Assembly (NCBI GenBank): GCA_035548125.1
Contig: DASZTV010000040.1
Span: forward strand, 52,077-116,076
From: DASZTV01 sp035548125
GTDB lineage: Bacteria > Actinomycetota > Actinomycetes > JAFAQI01
DNA: 64,000 nt
Direction: 5' to 3'
Below, one piece after another: positions 25,818-34,563 of this stretch; the stretch's first letter is position 1, and each line of letters opens with the position of its first letter. A model generated the notes under the pieces. That model saw only the letters and a list, made by a program, of their open reading frames with translations. It had not been told where the DNA came from and did not search any database. A program made the translations under genes and the position numbers.

Positions 25818-26972
25818 ATGAACAAGGCCCGACGACTCGGCACGACGATCACCTGCGTCGCGCTCGCAGCGACCACCGCATGCAGCTCGAGCGGCAGCAC
25901 GGGCACCTCACGCACGGACCGGCAACGGGCGGCAGTCACCTACGCCCAACAGCTCGCGGACAGCGCGCCGCGGATTGCCGGCGAACGACCCTTCACCGGT
26001 ACGCCGCCGAAGGACCTGCGCCACGTCGACGAGACCATCGGCGTCAGCAACCTCGTCGTCCGCGCCCGCTACTGGACCGCGCCGGGCTCCCTTCGCCACG
26101 TCTATGAGTCGCTCTCGAACGCAACGCCGGCCGGGTTTCGCCTGACCGGCTACGGCGACCCGACCTCACAGGCGGAGGACGTCGCGGGCCGCGGCTTCCT
26201 TCACTTCGACCCGGTCTCGCCGCCGCCGTACATCGACGCCACCGAGCTCTATGTCGAGCTGGAGGCGGGCACCGGAGGACGGACGATCATCGCGGCCTTC
26301 GGGGAGGCCGCCGCGCATCCGATCCGCACCGCCGCGGAGACCATCCCCGTGGCGGACAGCAAGGTGACGATCCTTCGTAGGCACCTCGGCCGGCCCGGCG
26401 GGATCGTCAGAACCGTCCGCCTGGACGCCGCGCACTCGGCTGCCTTCGTCCGAGCCTTCAACGCCTCACCGGTTCGCGCGCCAGGGGTGTGCGTCGGTGG
26501 GATCGGGCCCGCCTTGGGCTACCAGATCACCATCGTGTCGGGCGGGCGCACCTGGCAGATCAGCTATCCCGGCGGTGCCAACTGCGGCGGCTTCGGCGTG
26601 CTGCTCGGCAAGGAGTCGCTCCCCGATCTCGAGGTCCCCGACGCGATGCGGCGCCTCATCAACGACGACTATCTCGGCGGCAAGGCCTACATCGATGGCA
26701 GCCTCGGCGCGGTCGGGGGGCCGGACCGAAGCGGCCTCCGCCCCTTCCGGCACGGGACCGTCATGGCGATGAGCAAAGGGCGCGTCGTCGCCCAGGCGTC
26801 GGTCGTTGGCCAGCTCGGCAGGTTCGAGCTCGAGGTGCCGCCCGGCCGCTACACGCTGATCGGCCACAGCCCGAACTACGAAAGCGGGCGCGGGGTGTGC
26901 AACGGCTACAGACCGGTGACGGTCGAACCGAACCGGTCGACTGCCGTCAACGTCCTGTGCCAGGAGCGATAA
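25818..26972 (+). CDS. Predicted lipoprotein of unknown function
   Basis: This 384-residue lipoprotein has a basic start, a hydrophobic core and a lipobox ending at Cys22 (LAATTAC), followed by a Ser/Gly/Thr linker. The mature part contains no domain I can name. A possible folded core runs from about residue 60 to 300, with paired cysteines in GVCVGGIGP and GANCGGFGVLLG. The C-terminal 70 residues (VVGQLGRFELEVPPGRYTLI ... GVCNGYRPVTVEPN) look like a carboxypeptidase-regulatory or Ig-like beta fold of the kind that ends surface proteins. It is a single gene, divergent from DUF2237 and convergent with the metal-hydrolase gene 4 bases away. Confidence 0.72.
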   Translation: MNKARRLGTTITCVALAATTACSSSGSTGTSRTDRQRAAVTYAQQLADSAPRIAGERPFTGTPPKDLRHVDETIGVSNLVVRARYWTAPGSLRHVYESLSNATPAGFRLTGYGDPTSQAEDVAGRGFLHFDPVSPPPYIDATELYVELEAGTGGRTIIAAFGEAAAHPIRTAAETIPVADSKVTILRRHLGRPGGIVRTVRLDAAHSAAFVRAFNASPVRAPGVCVGGIGPALGYQITIVSGGRTWQISYPGGANCGGFGVLLGKESLPDLEVPDAMRRLINDDYLGGKAYIDGSLGAVGGPDRSGLRPFRHGTVMAMSKGRVVAQASVVGQLGRFELEVPPGRYTLIGHSPNYESGRGVCNGYRPVTVEPNRSTAVNVLCQER

Positions 26973-26976
26973 CGCG

Positions 26977-27822
26977 CTACGCCGCGGCTGCCGTCGCCGC
27001 CGGGGAGTTCGCGAGGTAGTCGAGCGCAACCTGGGTGTCCGCCTCTTGCGACGGGTGGTAGTCGCGGCGGCAGTAGCGAGGAATCGCCATGACCAGCGAC
27101 CACGGCGACGGCAACAGACCCTGCTTCGACGCCCGGTAGAAGTCGCGGAACCTCGGCACCGGGCCGACGTACGTCGGGTCGGCGGCACACAGGAAGCGCA
27201 TCCCGCGCCGCCAGAGGTACGCCATGGTGATCGCCGCCACGATCATCGTGCGCAGCCGGGAGAACCACGAGTCGTGCAGCGCCCGGAAGACGTCGAACGC
27301 GACGCTGCGGTGCTCGACCTCCTCCGCGCCGTGCCAGCGCAGCAGGTCGAGCATCGTCGGGTCCGCGCCCGCCTCGTCCAGCGCCGGGGAGTCGAGGATC
27401 CACGCCCCGAGGACAGCAGTGAAGTGCTCGATGGCGGCGATCACCGCAACCCGCTCCAGCAGCCACCGCTTGCGCGGCACCCACCGGACCGCCCCATCAC
27501 CGCCGAGCGTGAAGAACATCCAGTCGATCCGGCGCGTGAACGGCTCCGCGTCCAACCCGTTCGCGCTCAGATGGTCCAGGACCGCGGCGTGGGCCCGCGA
27601 GTGGACCGCCTCCTGGCCCATGAAGCCCTTCACGTCCGAGCGCAGCTGCTCGTCCTCGATCAGCGGCAGCGCCTGCTTGTAGACGTGGACGAACCAGCGC
27701 TCTCCGGCGGGCAGCAACAGGTGCAGCACGTCGATGATGTGCGAGGTGACCGGATCTCCCGGGATCCACGCGAGCGGCGTCGGCTCCCAGGCGAACTCGA
27801 CCCGCCGGGGCCGGATCGTCAT
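26977..27822 (-). CDS. Predicted metal-dependent hydrolase (PF10118 type)
   Basis: This is a 281-residue, mostly helical protein. Its blocks GFMGQEAVHSRAHAAVLDHL and WHGAEEVEHRSVAFDVFRAL carry Glu-x2-His motifs, and IAAIEHFTAVLGAWIL carries another, an arrangement like a metal-binding ferritin-type bundle. The opening is VEFAWEPTPLAWIPGDPVTS. The ATG overlaps the stop of the EphD-like gene (ATGA), so the two are coupled. Family members are found beside lipid and epoxide genes in actinobacteria, with no firm reaction known to me. A role in oxidising or hydrolysing a lipid-like substrate with EphD is inferred. Confidence 0.82.
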   Translation of the reverse strand: MTIRPRRVEFAWEPTPLAWIPGDPVTSHIIDVLHLLLPAGERWFVHVYKQALPLIEDEQLRSDVKGFMGQEAVHSRAHAAVLDHLSANGLDAEPFTRRIDWMFFTLGGDGAVRWVPRKRWLLERVAVIAAIEHFTAVLGAWILDSPALDEAGADPTMLDLLRWHGAEEVEHRSVAFDVFRALHDSWFSRLRTMIVAAITMAYLWRRGMRFLCAADPTYVGPVPRFRDFYRASKQGLLPSPWSLVMAIPRYCRRDYHPSQEADTQVALDYLANSPAATAAAA

Positions 27823-29594
27823 TTCACCTCGACGCGAGCAAGCCTGCGCATTGCCGCCGGTGAGACGCGCGAAAGCAGCCGTGCCCCGACCGCCTCGGGT
27901 GCCACCGGTACGACAGGGGTGCGGCGCTGCACCGCCTTCACGATCGCGTCGGCCACCTTCGACGGCGGGTAGTTGCGGCGCGCGTACTGCTTGGTCAGCG
28001 AGGCGGCACGCTCCCGCTGCCCGGACTCCGAGAGCCCGACGTACGTCGTCGCCCCCACGATCGGGGTGTTGATGATCCCGGGGCAGATCGCCGAGACGCC
28101 GATCCCGGCGTCGACCAGCTCCGCGCCGAGGCATTCGCTGAGCATCAGCACCGCGGCTTTCGTCGTCGCGTAGGCACCGAGCATCTTGCTCGGCGTGAAC
28201 GCGGCGGCCGACGCGACGTTGACGATGTAGCCGCCCTCGAGGCGTTCCGCCATCGCGGAACCGAACGCGCGGCAACCGTTGACCACCCCGAGCAGGTTGA
28301 CGTCGACGATCCGCTGCCAGTCGGCTGCGGTGGTGTCGAGAAACGGACCCGCGACGCCGATGCCTGCGTTGTTGACCAGCACGTCCGGAACGCCGTGCTC
28401 GGAAATCACCCGCTTGGCGAAGTCCTCCATCGAGGCCGGGTCCGACACGTCGACGGCGTAGGCGTGTGCTGCACCGCCGGCCGCAGCGATCTCCGAGGCG
28501 GTCCGCTCGCCGGATGCCTCCTGAAGCTCGGCGATCACGACCTCCGCGCCGAGCCGGGAGAACGCCAGTGCGGTCTCGCGACCGATCCCGCTTCCGGCGC
28601 CGGTCACCACGACGAGCTGGTCGTCGAAGCGCTTCGCGGCCTTTCGGCTCCGCGGCTCGGCGGGCGTGACCTTGGTGACCCGCAGCTTGCGCAGGGTGCG
28701 CGGCTCGGGTTCGCCTTCGACGTGGGACACCACTTCGGTGATCGCGTGTGCAAGCGCCTGCGGCGACTTCTGCTGCAGCCAGTGACCGGACCTCACCCGC
28801 CGCACCCACATCGTGTCGACCCACCGCTGCGGCGCCTCGGTGACCAGCGCCTGCGACAGGTAGCGGTCCTTCGTGGCCACGACGATCTGCACCGGGACGT
28901 TGGTGAATCGTTCCCTCGGATTGCGGATCCGCGGGAACACATTGGCCCGGTAGATCTGGATGCCCCGCGCGCCGTCCTTCACCAGCGTCGGCGCCGGCCA
29001 GTCGGCGCGCGCCGGCAGTCCCTCCATCCGGCGCAGCGCCGGGGCGAAGGTCCGCCCGATGAACAGCCGCCACATCAGCGGTACGACACCCGGCAGGTGC
29101 ATCGGGAGCATGTACCAAGATCGGCGCGCCTGCCCGAGCGCCCCGAGAACCGCCCGCGGGCGCCGGCTGGCCAGCCGCTCACGGGTCCAGAACGCCGAAT
29201 GGTCGAGCGACGGACCCGAGATCGAGGTGAACGACGCGAACCGGTGCTGCGTCTCCGGGTCGGTGATCGCCTCCCAGCACTGCACCGACCCCCAGTCGTG
29301 GCCGACCAGGTGGACCGGCCGGTGCGGCGATACCGCGTCGGCGACCGTGCGGATGTCGGCGGCGAGAACCTCGAGCTTGTACGCCGCACGCCGGTGCGGC
29401 CGGTCGGAGTCACCGGCGCCGCGGACGTCGTAGGAGATGACGTGAAACCGGCTCGCCAGCTCGTCGGCGACGGCGTTCCAGGTCGCCGACGTGTCGGGGT
29501 AGCCGTGTACGAACACCACAGTCGGGGCATCACGAACGCCTCGTTCGTTGACCGCGAGCTTCACACCACCGGACTCGACGAAGAAGTTGGCCAC
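27819..29594 (-). CDS. ephD: EphD-like fusion: epoxide hydrolase plus short-chain dehydrogenase
   Basis: This 591-residue two-domain protein begins with an alpha/beta hydrolase domain (about 1-300). It has FVHGYPDTSATW and the epoxide-hydrolase nucleophile Asp100 in LVGHDWGSVQ; the active-site His lies in RSGHWLQQKSP. An SDR domain follows from about 327, with cofactor motif VVVTGAGSGIGRETALAF, NNAG, and catalytic Tyr/Lys in GAYATTKAAV. The same order is found in mycobacterial EphD, linked to lipid epoxide or mycolate-related metabolism. Here it is divergent from a TetR gene, which probably controls it, and coupled to a metal-dependent hydrolase. The substrate in this organism is unknown. Confidence 0.92.
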   Translation of the reverse strand: MANFFVESGGVKLAVNERGVRDAPTVVFVHGYPDTSATWNAVADELASRFHVISYDVRGAGDSDRPHRRAAYKLEVLAADIRTVADAVSPHRPVHLVGHDWGSVQCWEAITDPETQHRFASFTSISGPSLDHSAFWTRERLASRRPRAVLGALGQARRSWYMLPMHLPGVVPLMWRLFIGRTFAPALRRMEGLPARADWPAPTLVKDGARGIQIYRANVFPRIRNPRERFTNVPVQIVVATKDRYLSQALVTEAPQRWVDTMWVRRVRSGHWLQQKSPQALAHAITEVVSHVEGEPEPRTLRKLRVTKVTPAEPRSRKAAKRFDDQLVVVTGAGSGIGRETALAFSRLGAEVVIAELQEASGERTASEIAAAGGAAHAYAVDVSDPASMEDFAKRVISEHGVPDVLVNNAGIGVAGPFLDTTAADWQRIVDVNLLGVVNGCRAFGSAMAERLEGGYIVNVASAAAFTPSKMLGAYATTKAAVLMLSECLGAELVDAGIGVSAICPGIINTPIVGATTYVGLSESGQRERAASLTKQYARRNYPPSKVADAIVKAVQRRTPVVPVAPEAVGARLLSRVSPAAMRRLARVEVK

Positions 29595-29642
29595 GTCATC
29601 ACTCCGAACGGGCAGGCCTGTTAGTAGACTGGAGGTCCAATA

Positions 29643-30290
29643 ATGGCCTACCGGGATGCGGGGATGTCAACCAGCACGCGACGCCGGCTCACGGTCGAGG
29701 ACCGCCGCCAGGAGCTGATCGCTGCCGCTCTCGAGCTGTTCAGCAGCCAGCCGGCCGACGAGGTCACCCTCGACGACGTCGCCATGCGCGCCGGGGTGTC
29801 CCGCGCCCTCGCGTACCGCTACTTCGGCGGCCGCGGCGAGATCTACGTCGCGGCCATGCGCTCCGCCGCCGACGAGATGCTCGCCCTGCTCGACCCACCG
29901 CACGACGCCGACCCGCTGACCCGGGTGATCGAGGCGATCCGGCTGTTCTTCACCTTCGCCGAGGCGCACGCAACCGGCTTCCAGGCGCTGCTCTCCGGGC
30001 ACCCGGGAGCGCGGTCCGGGACCGTCGGCGACATCGTCGAAGAGGTACGCGGCGCGCTGTTCGACCGGCTGGTGGAGGGCATGGGCCGCCACCGGGTCAG
30101 CGCGGACCTGCGGCTCGCGCTCAGGTCCTGGATCGCCTCGGCGGAAGCGTCCGCACTCGACTGGCTCACCCACCGCGACGTCCCGCGGAAGCAGGTCGAG
30201 GACTTCGTGCTGAGCCAGCTCTACGCCGCCCTCACCGTCGCCGCGACCCGCGACCCCGAGGTCGCCCGCTTCATGGAGGGCCTGCGGTGA
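29643..30290 (+). CDS. TetR family transcriptional regulator
   Basis: This 215-residue regulator has an N-terminal DNA-binding domain at about 20-70: RRQELIAAALELFSSQ, then the HTH DVAMRAGVSRALAYRYFGG. An all-helical ligand domain follows. GGAGG lies 7 bases before the ATG at 29643, which fixes the start. It is divergent from ephD over a 48-base gap, the usual place for a shared operator, and overlaps the next gene as GTGA. It probably represses ephD and perhaps the convergent mce operon's partners; the ligand is likely hydrophobic (inference). Confidence 0.9.
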   Translation: MAYRDAGMSTSTRRRLTVEDRRQELIAAALELFSSQPADEVTLDDVAMRAGVSRALAYRYFGGRGEIYVAAMRSAADEMLALLDPPHDADPLTRVIEAIRLFFTFAEAHATGFQALLSGHPGARSGTVGDIVEEVRGALFDRLVEGMGRHRVSADLRLALRSWIASAEASALDWLTHRDVPRKQVEDFVLSQLYAALTVAATRDPEVARFMEGLR

Positions 30291-30847
30291 ACTACGCCGA
30301 GTTCGGCGCGGCGTTCGTCCACGCGGCAGTGACGCCGGAACGGATCAGCGCAGTGATCCGCGGCATCACCGGTGAGGAGGTTCGAGTCGGACCGCTGGCC
30401 GCCGGACCGGGCGGGGTCGCGACCGCCAACGCGGTCGGCCGCATCGGCGAGCCGGCGCCGGAGATCACCGGTCACGACCCGCTCGCGTACAAGGTCTCGC
30501 TTCCGGTGACACTGGACGTCGACGTCACGGCGGCCGGCACCAAGCATCACTTCGACGTGAACGCCACGGTCCGGGTGTTCTTCACCGTCGCGCTGACGCC
30601 ACCGCTGTCGATCTCCATCGTCGCGGAGTCCCCGACCTATCTCGACGTCGACGTCGACATCCGTCCCAAGGGCATGCAGGCGAAGCTGCTCGCCCGGTCA
30701 GGCATCGTCGAGCGCGAGATGCGCAAGAACATCGCGCGTTACGTGCGGGAACGAATCAGCGACGAGGTGTCGGCATTCTCGACGATCGACCTCGTGCCGC
30801 TGATGACGTCGGTCGCCGACCACATCACCGGCGAGGTCACTCGCTAG
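30287..30847 (+). CDS. Unknown 186-residue protein coupled to TetR, facing the mce operon
   Basis: This protein starts at a GTG that overlaps the tetR stop, so it is co-translated. No domain is recognised with confidence. It has a short helix, then long alternating beta strands (PLAYKVSLPVTLDVDVTAAG, HHFDVNATVRVFFTVALTPP, PTYLDVDVDIRPKGMQAKLL), then an amphipathic helix with EREMRKNIARYVRERIS. The strand-rich body capped by helices is reminiscent of TULIP-like lipid-binding proteins such as DUF2993, but this is only a visual likeness. No signal peptide is visible. It converges on the mce-associated gene with a 4-base overlap. Confidence 0.72.
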   Translation: MNYAEFGAAFVHAAVTPERISAVIRGITGEEVRVGPLAAGPGGVATANAVGRIGEPAPEITGHDPLAYKVSLPVTLDVDVTAAGTKHHFDVNATVRVFFTVALTPPLSISIVAESPTYLDVDVDIRPKGMQAKLLARSGIVEREMRKNIARYVRERISDEVSAFSTIDLVPLMTSVADHITGEVTR

Positions 30848-31380
30848 TCGAAGATCTGCACCCGTGAGATCAGCCACCGGTCGTGGGGCCGCACCATCGT
30901 CATCGTGATCCGCTGCGCGTAGGTGGTCGACCCCTTGGTGTTGACGATCGTCTGGTCGAGGAACACGTCGAGCACCGCCGACGTCTGCGATATCGACGCA
31001 ATCCCGGCGCTGATCAGCTTGGCCGACGAGGTCGACTTCAACTTGACGATCCCGGGTTGCAGCTGGCCGTCGGCAGCGGTGAGGCTCCGGTACTGGGACA
31101 GGAACGGGTCGACCGAGTGCGCCTCGGTCTTCGCGACGTCGGCGGCGAAGCTGTCGTAGCGGTACGTCGCGAACTGCAGTGCGTACTGCCGTCCGGTCGC
31201 GAGGGCGCTCTGCTCGAACGAGGACAGCGAGTGCTCGAGCCGGTCGTTCTTCGACGACAGGTCATGGGTGCGCACGCCGGCCACCACCGCGCCCGCGATC
31301 ACCGCGCCGACCGCGACGACGCCGATGGCGGTCCACGCCGACGGCAACCGCAGCGTCACCGATCGTCCTGACTCGCTCAT
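30844..31380 (-). CDS. Mce-associated membrane protein
   Basis: This 178-residue protein starts at ATG 31380 within the mceF stop (ATGA); a longer start at 31410 is possible. It has one N-terminal transmembrane helix (WTAIGVVAVGAVIAGAVVAG), a short coiled-coil-like region (SSKNDRLEHSLSSFEQSAL), and a C-terminal domain of the Mas type ending TYAQRITMTMVRPHDRWLIS. Mce-associated proteins are small membrane or periplasmic partners that stabilise Mce transporters. Most mce operons carry two or more of these; only one is present here. It is the last gene of the operon. Confidence 0.85.
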   Translation of the reverse strand: MSESGRSVTLRLPSAWTAIGVVAVGAVIAGAVVAGVRTHDLSSKNDRLEHSLSSFEQSALATGRQYALQFATYRYDSFAADVAKTEAHSVDPFLSQYRSLTAADGQLQPGIVKLKSTSSAKLISAGIASISQTSAVLDVFLDQTIVNTKGSTTYAQRITMTMVRPHDRWLISRVQIFD

Positions 31381-32531
31381 CGCACTCCCGCCTGGTACGC
31401 GCTCTTCCATGAGCTGCCCCCGTGACGTGGCGGCCCTGCGGTGTCGTCCCCCGCGGGGCGCGGCGCGAACGCCGCACCGCGCTGGTCCTGGATCGGCAGC
31501 GGGTGCAGACAGTACCCGTTGGTGATCGCAGGTCCCTTGTGCGGGTTGAACGGCGCGCGGCGGCGAGTGCCCGGGTAGCTGCAGAACGTCCCCGGCTGCG
31601 GCGAGAGCAGGAACTCGACGTGGCCGCCATGCACCGCGGAGGCAAGCGCGCGGAGCCCGGCCGGCAGCGAGATCAACAGTGCCTTCAACCCGGGCAGCCG
31701 CGCCACGGCAATGCGTCCGGTCGTCACCAGGTTCGTGAGCAGCACGCTGACGTCGTCCGCGTCGTTGAGCAGGATCGGCGCCACCTGCTCGGTCGTCTGC
31801 AGCGCGGCCCGGATCAGTCGCGCGGTCTTCGGATCGTCGGCGCGAATGGTGTCCGACAGCTGCCGCAGCGATCGCGCGAACGTGCGAAGGTCGCCGTTGT
31901 GGGCGAGCTGGGTGTCCAGCAGCGAGCCCGCGTTGTGCAGCAGGTTGACCGTCTGGGGCTCGATCTTCGACAGCGAGTCGACCAGCTGTGCACCGTGGTC
32001 GATGATCGCCGCCAGCGCGGGGCCGGTCCCGGTGAACGCCGTCTCGAGCTCGTCGACGACCGTCCGCAGCTGGTCGAGGTCGACCGAACCCGAGAACGCC
32101 GAGATCGAGTTGAGCAGTCCCGACAGCGACGGCGGCTGCACGGTGTCCTCCGGTGCGATCACCGAGCCGTCGGCGAGGTATGGCGGGCCCGTTCCCGTCG
32201 GTTGCAGGTCGAGGTACTGCTCCCCCGCCGGAGACCTGTCCGCCACGACCGCCTTCGTGGCGGCGGGAACGTGTGCCGAGTCATGGATCTCCAGCGTCGC
32301 CGCGACGCCGTCGTCGGTGATGTCGATCGAGGAGACCGTGCCGACCGGGACGCCGCGGTAGGTCACCTGGCTGCCGGGGAACAGCCCGCCGGTCACCGGC
32401 ATGTCGACGACCACCCGGTAGTGACCCTGGAACGTCTTCGGCCCGATCACGCTGACCACGAGGTAGGTCAGGCACAGCGCGCCGACGGCGGCGAACAGCC
32501 CGAGCTTGCCCAGCGGCAGCCGCGCCCTCAC
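31377..32531 (-). CDS. mceF: MceF, Mce family lipid-transport protein
   Basis: This 384-residue protein has an N-terminal membrane helix (LGLFAAVGALCLTYLVVSVI), then the MlaD/MCE beta-barrel domain (TGGLFPGSQVTYRGVPVGTV, about 40-120), then the helical Mce domain, with a Pro-rich C terminus. Six Mce proteins form a channel that moves hydrophobic molecules across the cell envelope. The GTG at 32531 overlaps the mceE stop. The C-terminal segment (PFNPHKGPAITNGYCLHPLP) carries a Cys pair with CSYPGTRRR that may form a disulfide. The cargo is not shown by the sequence; steroids, fatty acids and other lipids are known for relatives. Confidence 0.92.
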   Translation of the reverse strand: MRARLPLGKLGLFAAVGALCLTYLVVSVIGPKTFQGHYRVVVDMPVTGGLFPGSQVTYRGVPVGTVSSIDITDDGVAATLEIHDSAHVPAATKAVVADRSPAGEQYLDLQPTGTGPPYLADGSVIAPEDTVQPPSLSGLLNSISAFSGSVDLDQLRTVVDELETAFTGTGPALAAIIDHGAQLVDSLSKIEPQTVNLLHNAGSLLDTQLAHNGDLRTFARSLRQLSDTIRADDPKTARLIRAALQTTEQVAPILLNDADDVSVLLTNLVTTGRIAVARLPGLKALLISLPAGLRALASAVHGGHVEFLLSPQPGTFCSYPGTRRRAPFNPHKGPAITNGYCLHPLPIQDQRGAAFAPRPAGDDTAGPPRHGGSSWKSAYQAGVR

Positions 32532-33493
32532 TTCGAGGCCCCGTTCCTCGGAACCACGACCTGGCCGACGAGGTCGAGGTAGTCACCGGGGATCGCGCGG
32601 TCGAGCAGCAGCGCGAAGCGGCGAAGACCCGACAACGTCGAGCCCAGCCGGCTCCGCAGCGCGACCAGGGTGTCGAGGGTCGGCGCCAGCTCGTCGAGGT
32701 CGGTGAGCAAGGTGCCCTGCACCGAGTCGAGCACCTGCGTCGCGGTCCGGCCCAGCAGCGAGATCCGCGAGAGCAGCTTGGTGAAGCCCGCGGTGTCCGC
32801 CTGCAGGTCGGCGATGCCGGGACGGAGCTCGGTGAGCCCGCGGACCAGCAACGTGTGCTGCGCCGCAAGCTGGTTGGACAGGTGTGCGACCGCGGTCAGC
32901 GTGTGGTCGATCTCCGACGTGTGAGCGTCGAGCTCGGACAGCACGTCGTTCAGCCGCGCGATGAGCGCGTGACCGGTCTGTGCGCGGCCGTGCAACGCGA
33001 TGTCGAGCTGGCCGACGATCGTCGAGATCTGACCGATCCCGCCGCCGTTCAGCAGCGCGGAGAACGCCGCCAGCAGGTTCTCGACGTCCGGCGAGCGGTA
33101 GGTGTCGTCGGCGCTGATCGTCGCGCCGGACGCGAGATAACCCGCGTCCACCGTCTTCGGCGGCACGAGGTTGACGTACTCCTCGCCCAGCGGGGTGGTG
33201 AGGGCGAGGGTCGCGGTGGTGCCGACCGGGAGCTGGGCGCTCTTCGAGATCACCATGTGCACGTAGGCACGGAAGCCCGACGTGGACAGCGACTGCACCC
33301 GCCCGATGGTCACGTCGTGCAGCTCGACCCGGCCGCCGACCGGGAGGCCGGTCGCGTCGGTGAACACCGCGGTCAACCGGTACGACGGGCCGCTCACTCC
33401 GCGGCCGATCGAGAAGCTCTGCAGCCCCGGGCCGCATCCGGCGACCAGACTCGCCGTCACGGCGACCGCGGCGAGGCGGAGCGCGCGCCTCAC
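32528..33493 (-). CDS. mceE: MceE, Mce family lipoprotein (LprK-like)
   Basis: This 321-residue protein starts at GTG 33493, overlapping the mceD stop (GTGA). The open frame reaches further left only as a shadow. A lipobox ends at Cys20 (ASLVAGC), which marks it as the lipidated member of the set. The MCE barrel follows (TGLPVGGRVELHDVTIGRVQ, TPLGEEYVNLVPP), then a helical domain. The lipid anchor probably fixes the Mce complex to the outer leaf of the membrane. It is as expected in size and order for the fifth gene. Confidence 0.93.
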   Translation of the reverse strand: MRRALRLAAVAVTASLVAGCGPGLQSFSIGRGVSGPSYRLTAVFTDATGLPVGGRVELHDVTIGRVQSLSTSGFRAYVHMVISKSAQLPVGTTATLALTTPLGEEYVNLVPPKTVDAGYLASGATISADDTYRSPDVENLLAAFSALLNGGGIGQISTIVGQLDIALHGRAQTGHALIARLNDVLSELDAHTSEIDHTLTAVAHLSNQLAAQHTLLVRGLTELRPGIADLQADTAGFTKLLSRISLLGRTATQVLDSVQGTLLTDLDELAPTLDTLVALRSRLGSTLSGLRRFALLLDRAIPGDYLDLVGQVVVPRNGASK

Positions 33494-34563
33494 CGGACGT
33501 CCCCGAACAGCGCGCCGAGGTTGTCGGACTTGCCGAGCCCGGTGAGCAGGGAGCACACCGGGCCGAGGGCCTTGCAGACCTTCTGGACGGTGGAGTTCCA
33601 GAACTGGTTCTGACCGAGGTCGGCGTGGCGGGTGAGGATCGCACCCCCGTGGTTGACCCTCGCGAGGTTCTGGGCGGCCAGCGGCAGGTTGTCCAGCGTC
33701 TCGATCAGGGCGCGCTGGTGCTGCAACAGAACGTTGGTGGTGACGACGAGGTCGTGCAGGTCGCCGTGGAGGGTCGCGCGGTGCGACTTCAGGAACGTCG
33801 CCAGCGAGAGCAGGCCGGTCGACAGGTTGTCGACCACCGCGGTGATGTCCCCACGCTCCTTCGCAAGCTCCGACGACGCGTCGGCGAGGTCGGAGTTGAA
33901 CGACGAGATCAGCCCTTCGCGCTTCACGAGGTTCGCGCTCAGCGTGTTGAGGCTCGCGATGACATGAGTGAACGCCTCCCTGTCGCCCGCCAGCGCCCCG
34001 GTGGCGGTGGCCAGCCCCTCGATGCTGTCGTGCAACGCGGCGCCGTTGCCGTCGAAGTTGTCGGAGAGCACCTTGATCAGCCGGCCCACCGCGCCCTTGG
34101 CGCCCGCCTCCTTCGGCCCGAGCGCGTCGAACAACGTCGTCAAAGACCCGACCAGCTGGTCGAACTCCGCAGGCTCGTGGGTCCGCGTCGTCGGCAGGAC
34201 GTAGCCGTCGGGCATCGTCGGGCCGCCGCTCCACGCCGGGCTCAGCCCGACGTAGCGGTCGCTGATGACCGACGGCGGCACGATGAACGCCTGCGCGTCG
34301 AGGGGGACCTTCGTCCCCGCCGGCAGGCTCAGCACGACCTTCACCTGGTGCGGCTGCGGCGTCACCGACGACACGCTCCCGACCGGCAGCCCGAGGATGT
34401 CGACGTGGTTGCCGGGGTAGATGCCGTTGCTCTCGGTGAAGTACGCCGTGATGTGCATCCGCTTGCCGCCGCTGACCAGGTGCACCCCCACGACGACGAG
34501 GGCGGCCACGATCGCGAGCACCAGCCCGGCAGCGAGCGCGGCGACCAGCCGCGGCCGCGCCAT
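33490..34563 (-). CDS. mceD: MceD, Mce family protein
   Basis: This 357-residue protein starts at ATG 34563, which overlaps the mceC stop by one base (TGATG); an upstream in-frame start at 34593 would lie within mceC. A transmembrane helix (LVAALAAGLVLAIVAALVVV) precedes the MCE domain (NGIYPGNHVDILGLPVGSVS). A long helical region follows with coiled-coil character (LANARELL-like repeats such as ADASSELAKERGDITAVVDN). The C terminus has a Cys pair, VCKALGPVCSLL. It is part of the lipid-import channel. Confidence 0.92.
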   Translation of the reverse strand: MARPRLVAALAAGLVLAIVAALVVVGVHLVSGGKRMHITAYFTESNGIYPGNHVDILGLPVGSVSSVTPQPHQVKVVLSLPAGTKVPLDAQAFIVPPSVISDRYVGLSPAWSGGPTMPDGYVLPTTRTHEPAEFDQLVGSLTTLFDALGPKEAGAKGAVGRLIKVLSDNFDGNGAALHDSIEGLATATGALAGDREAFTHVIASLNTLSANLVKREGLISSFNSDLADASSELAKERGDITAVVDNLSTGLLSLATFLKSHRATLHGDLHDLVVTTNVLLQHQRALIETLDNLPLAAQNLARVNHGGAILTRHADLGQNQFWNSTVQKVCKALGPVCSLLTGLGKSDNLGALFGDVR

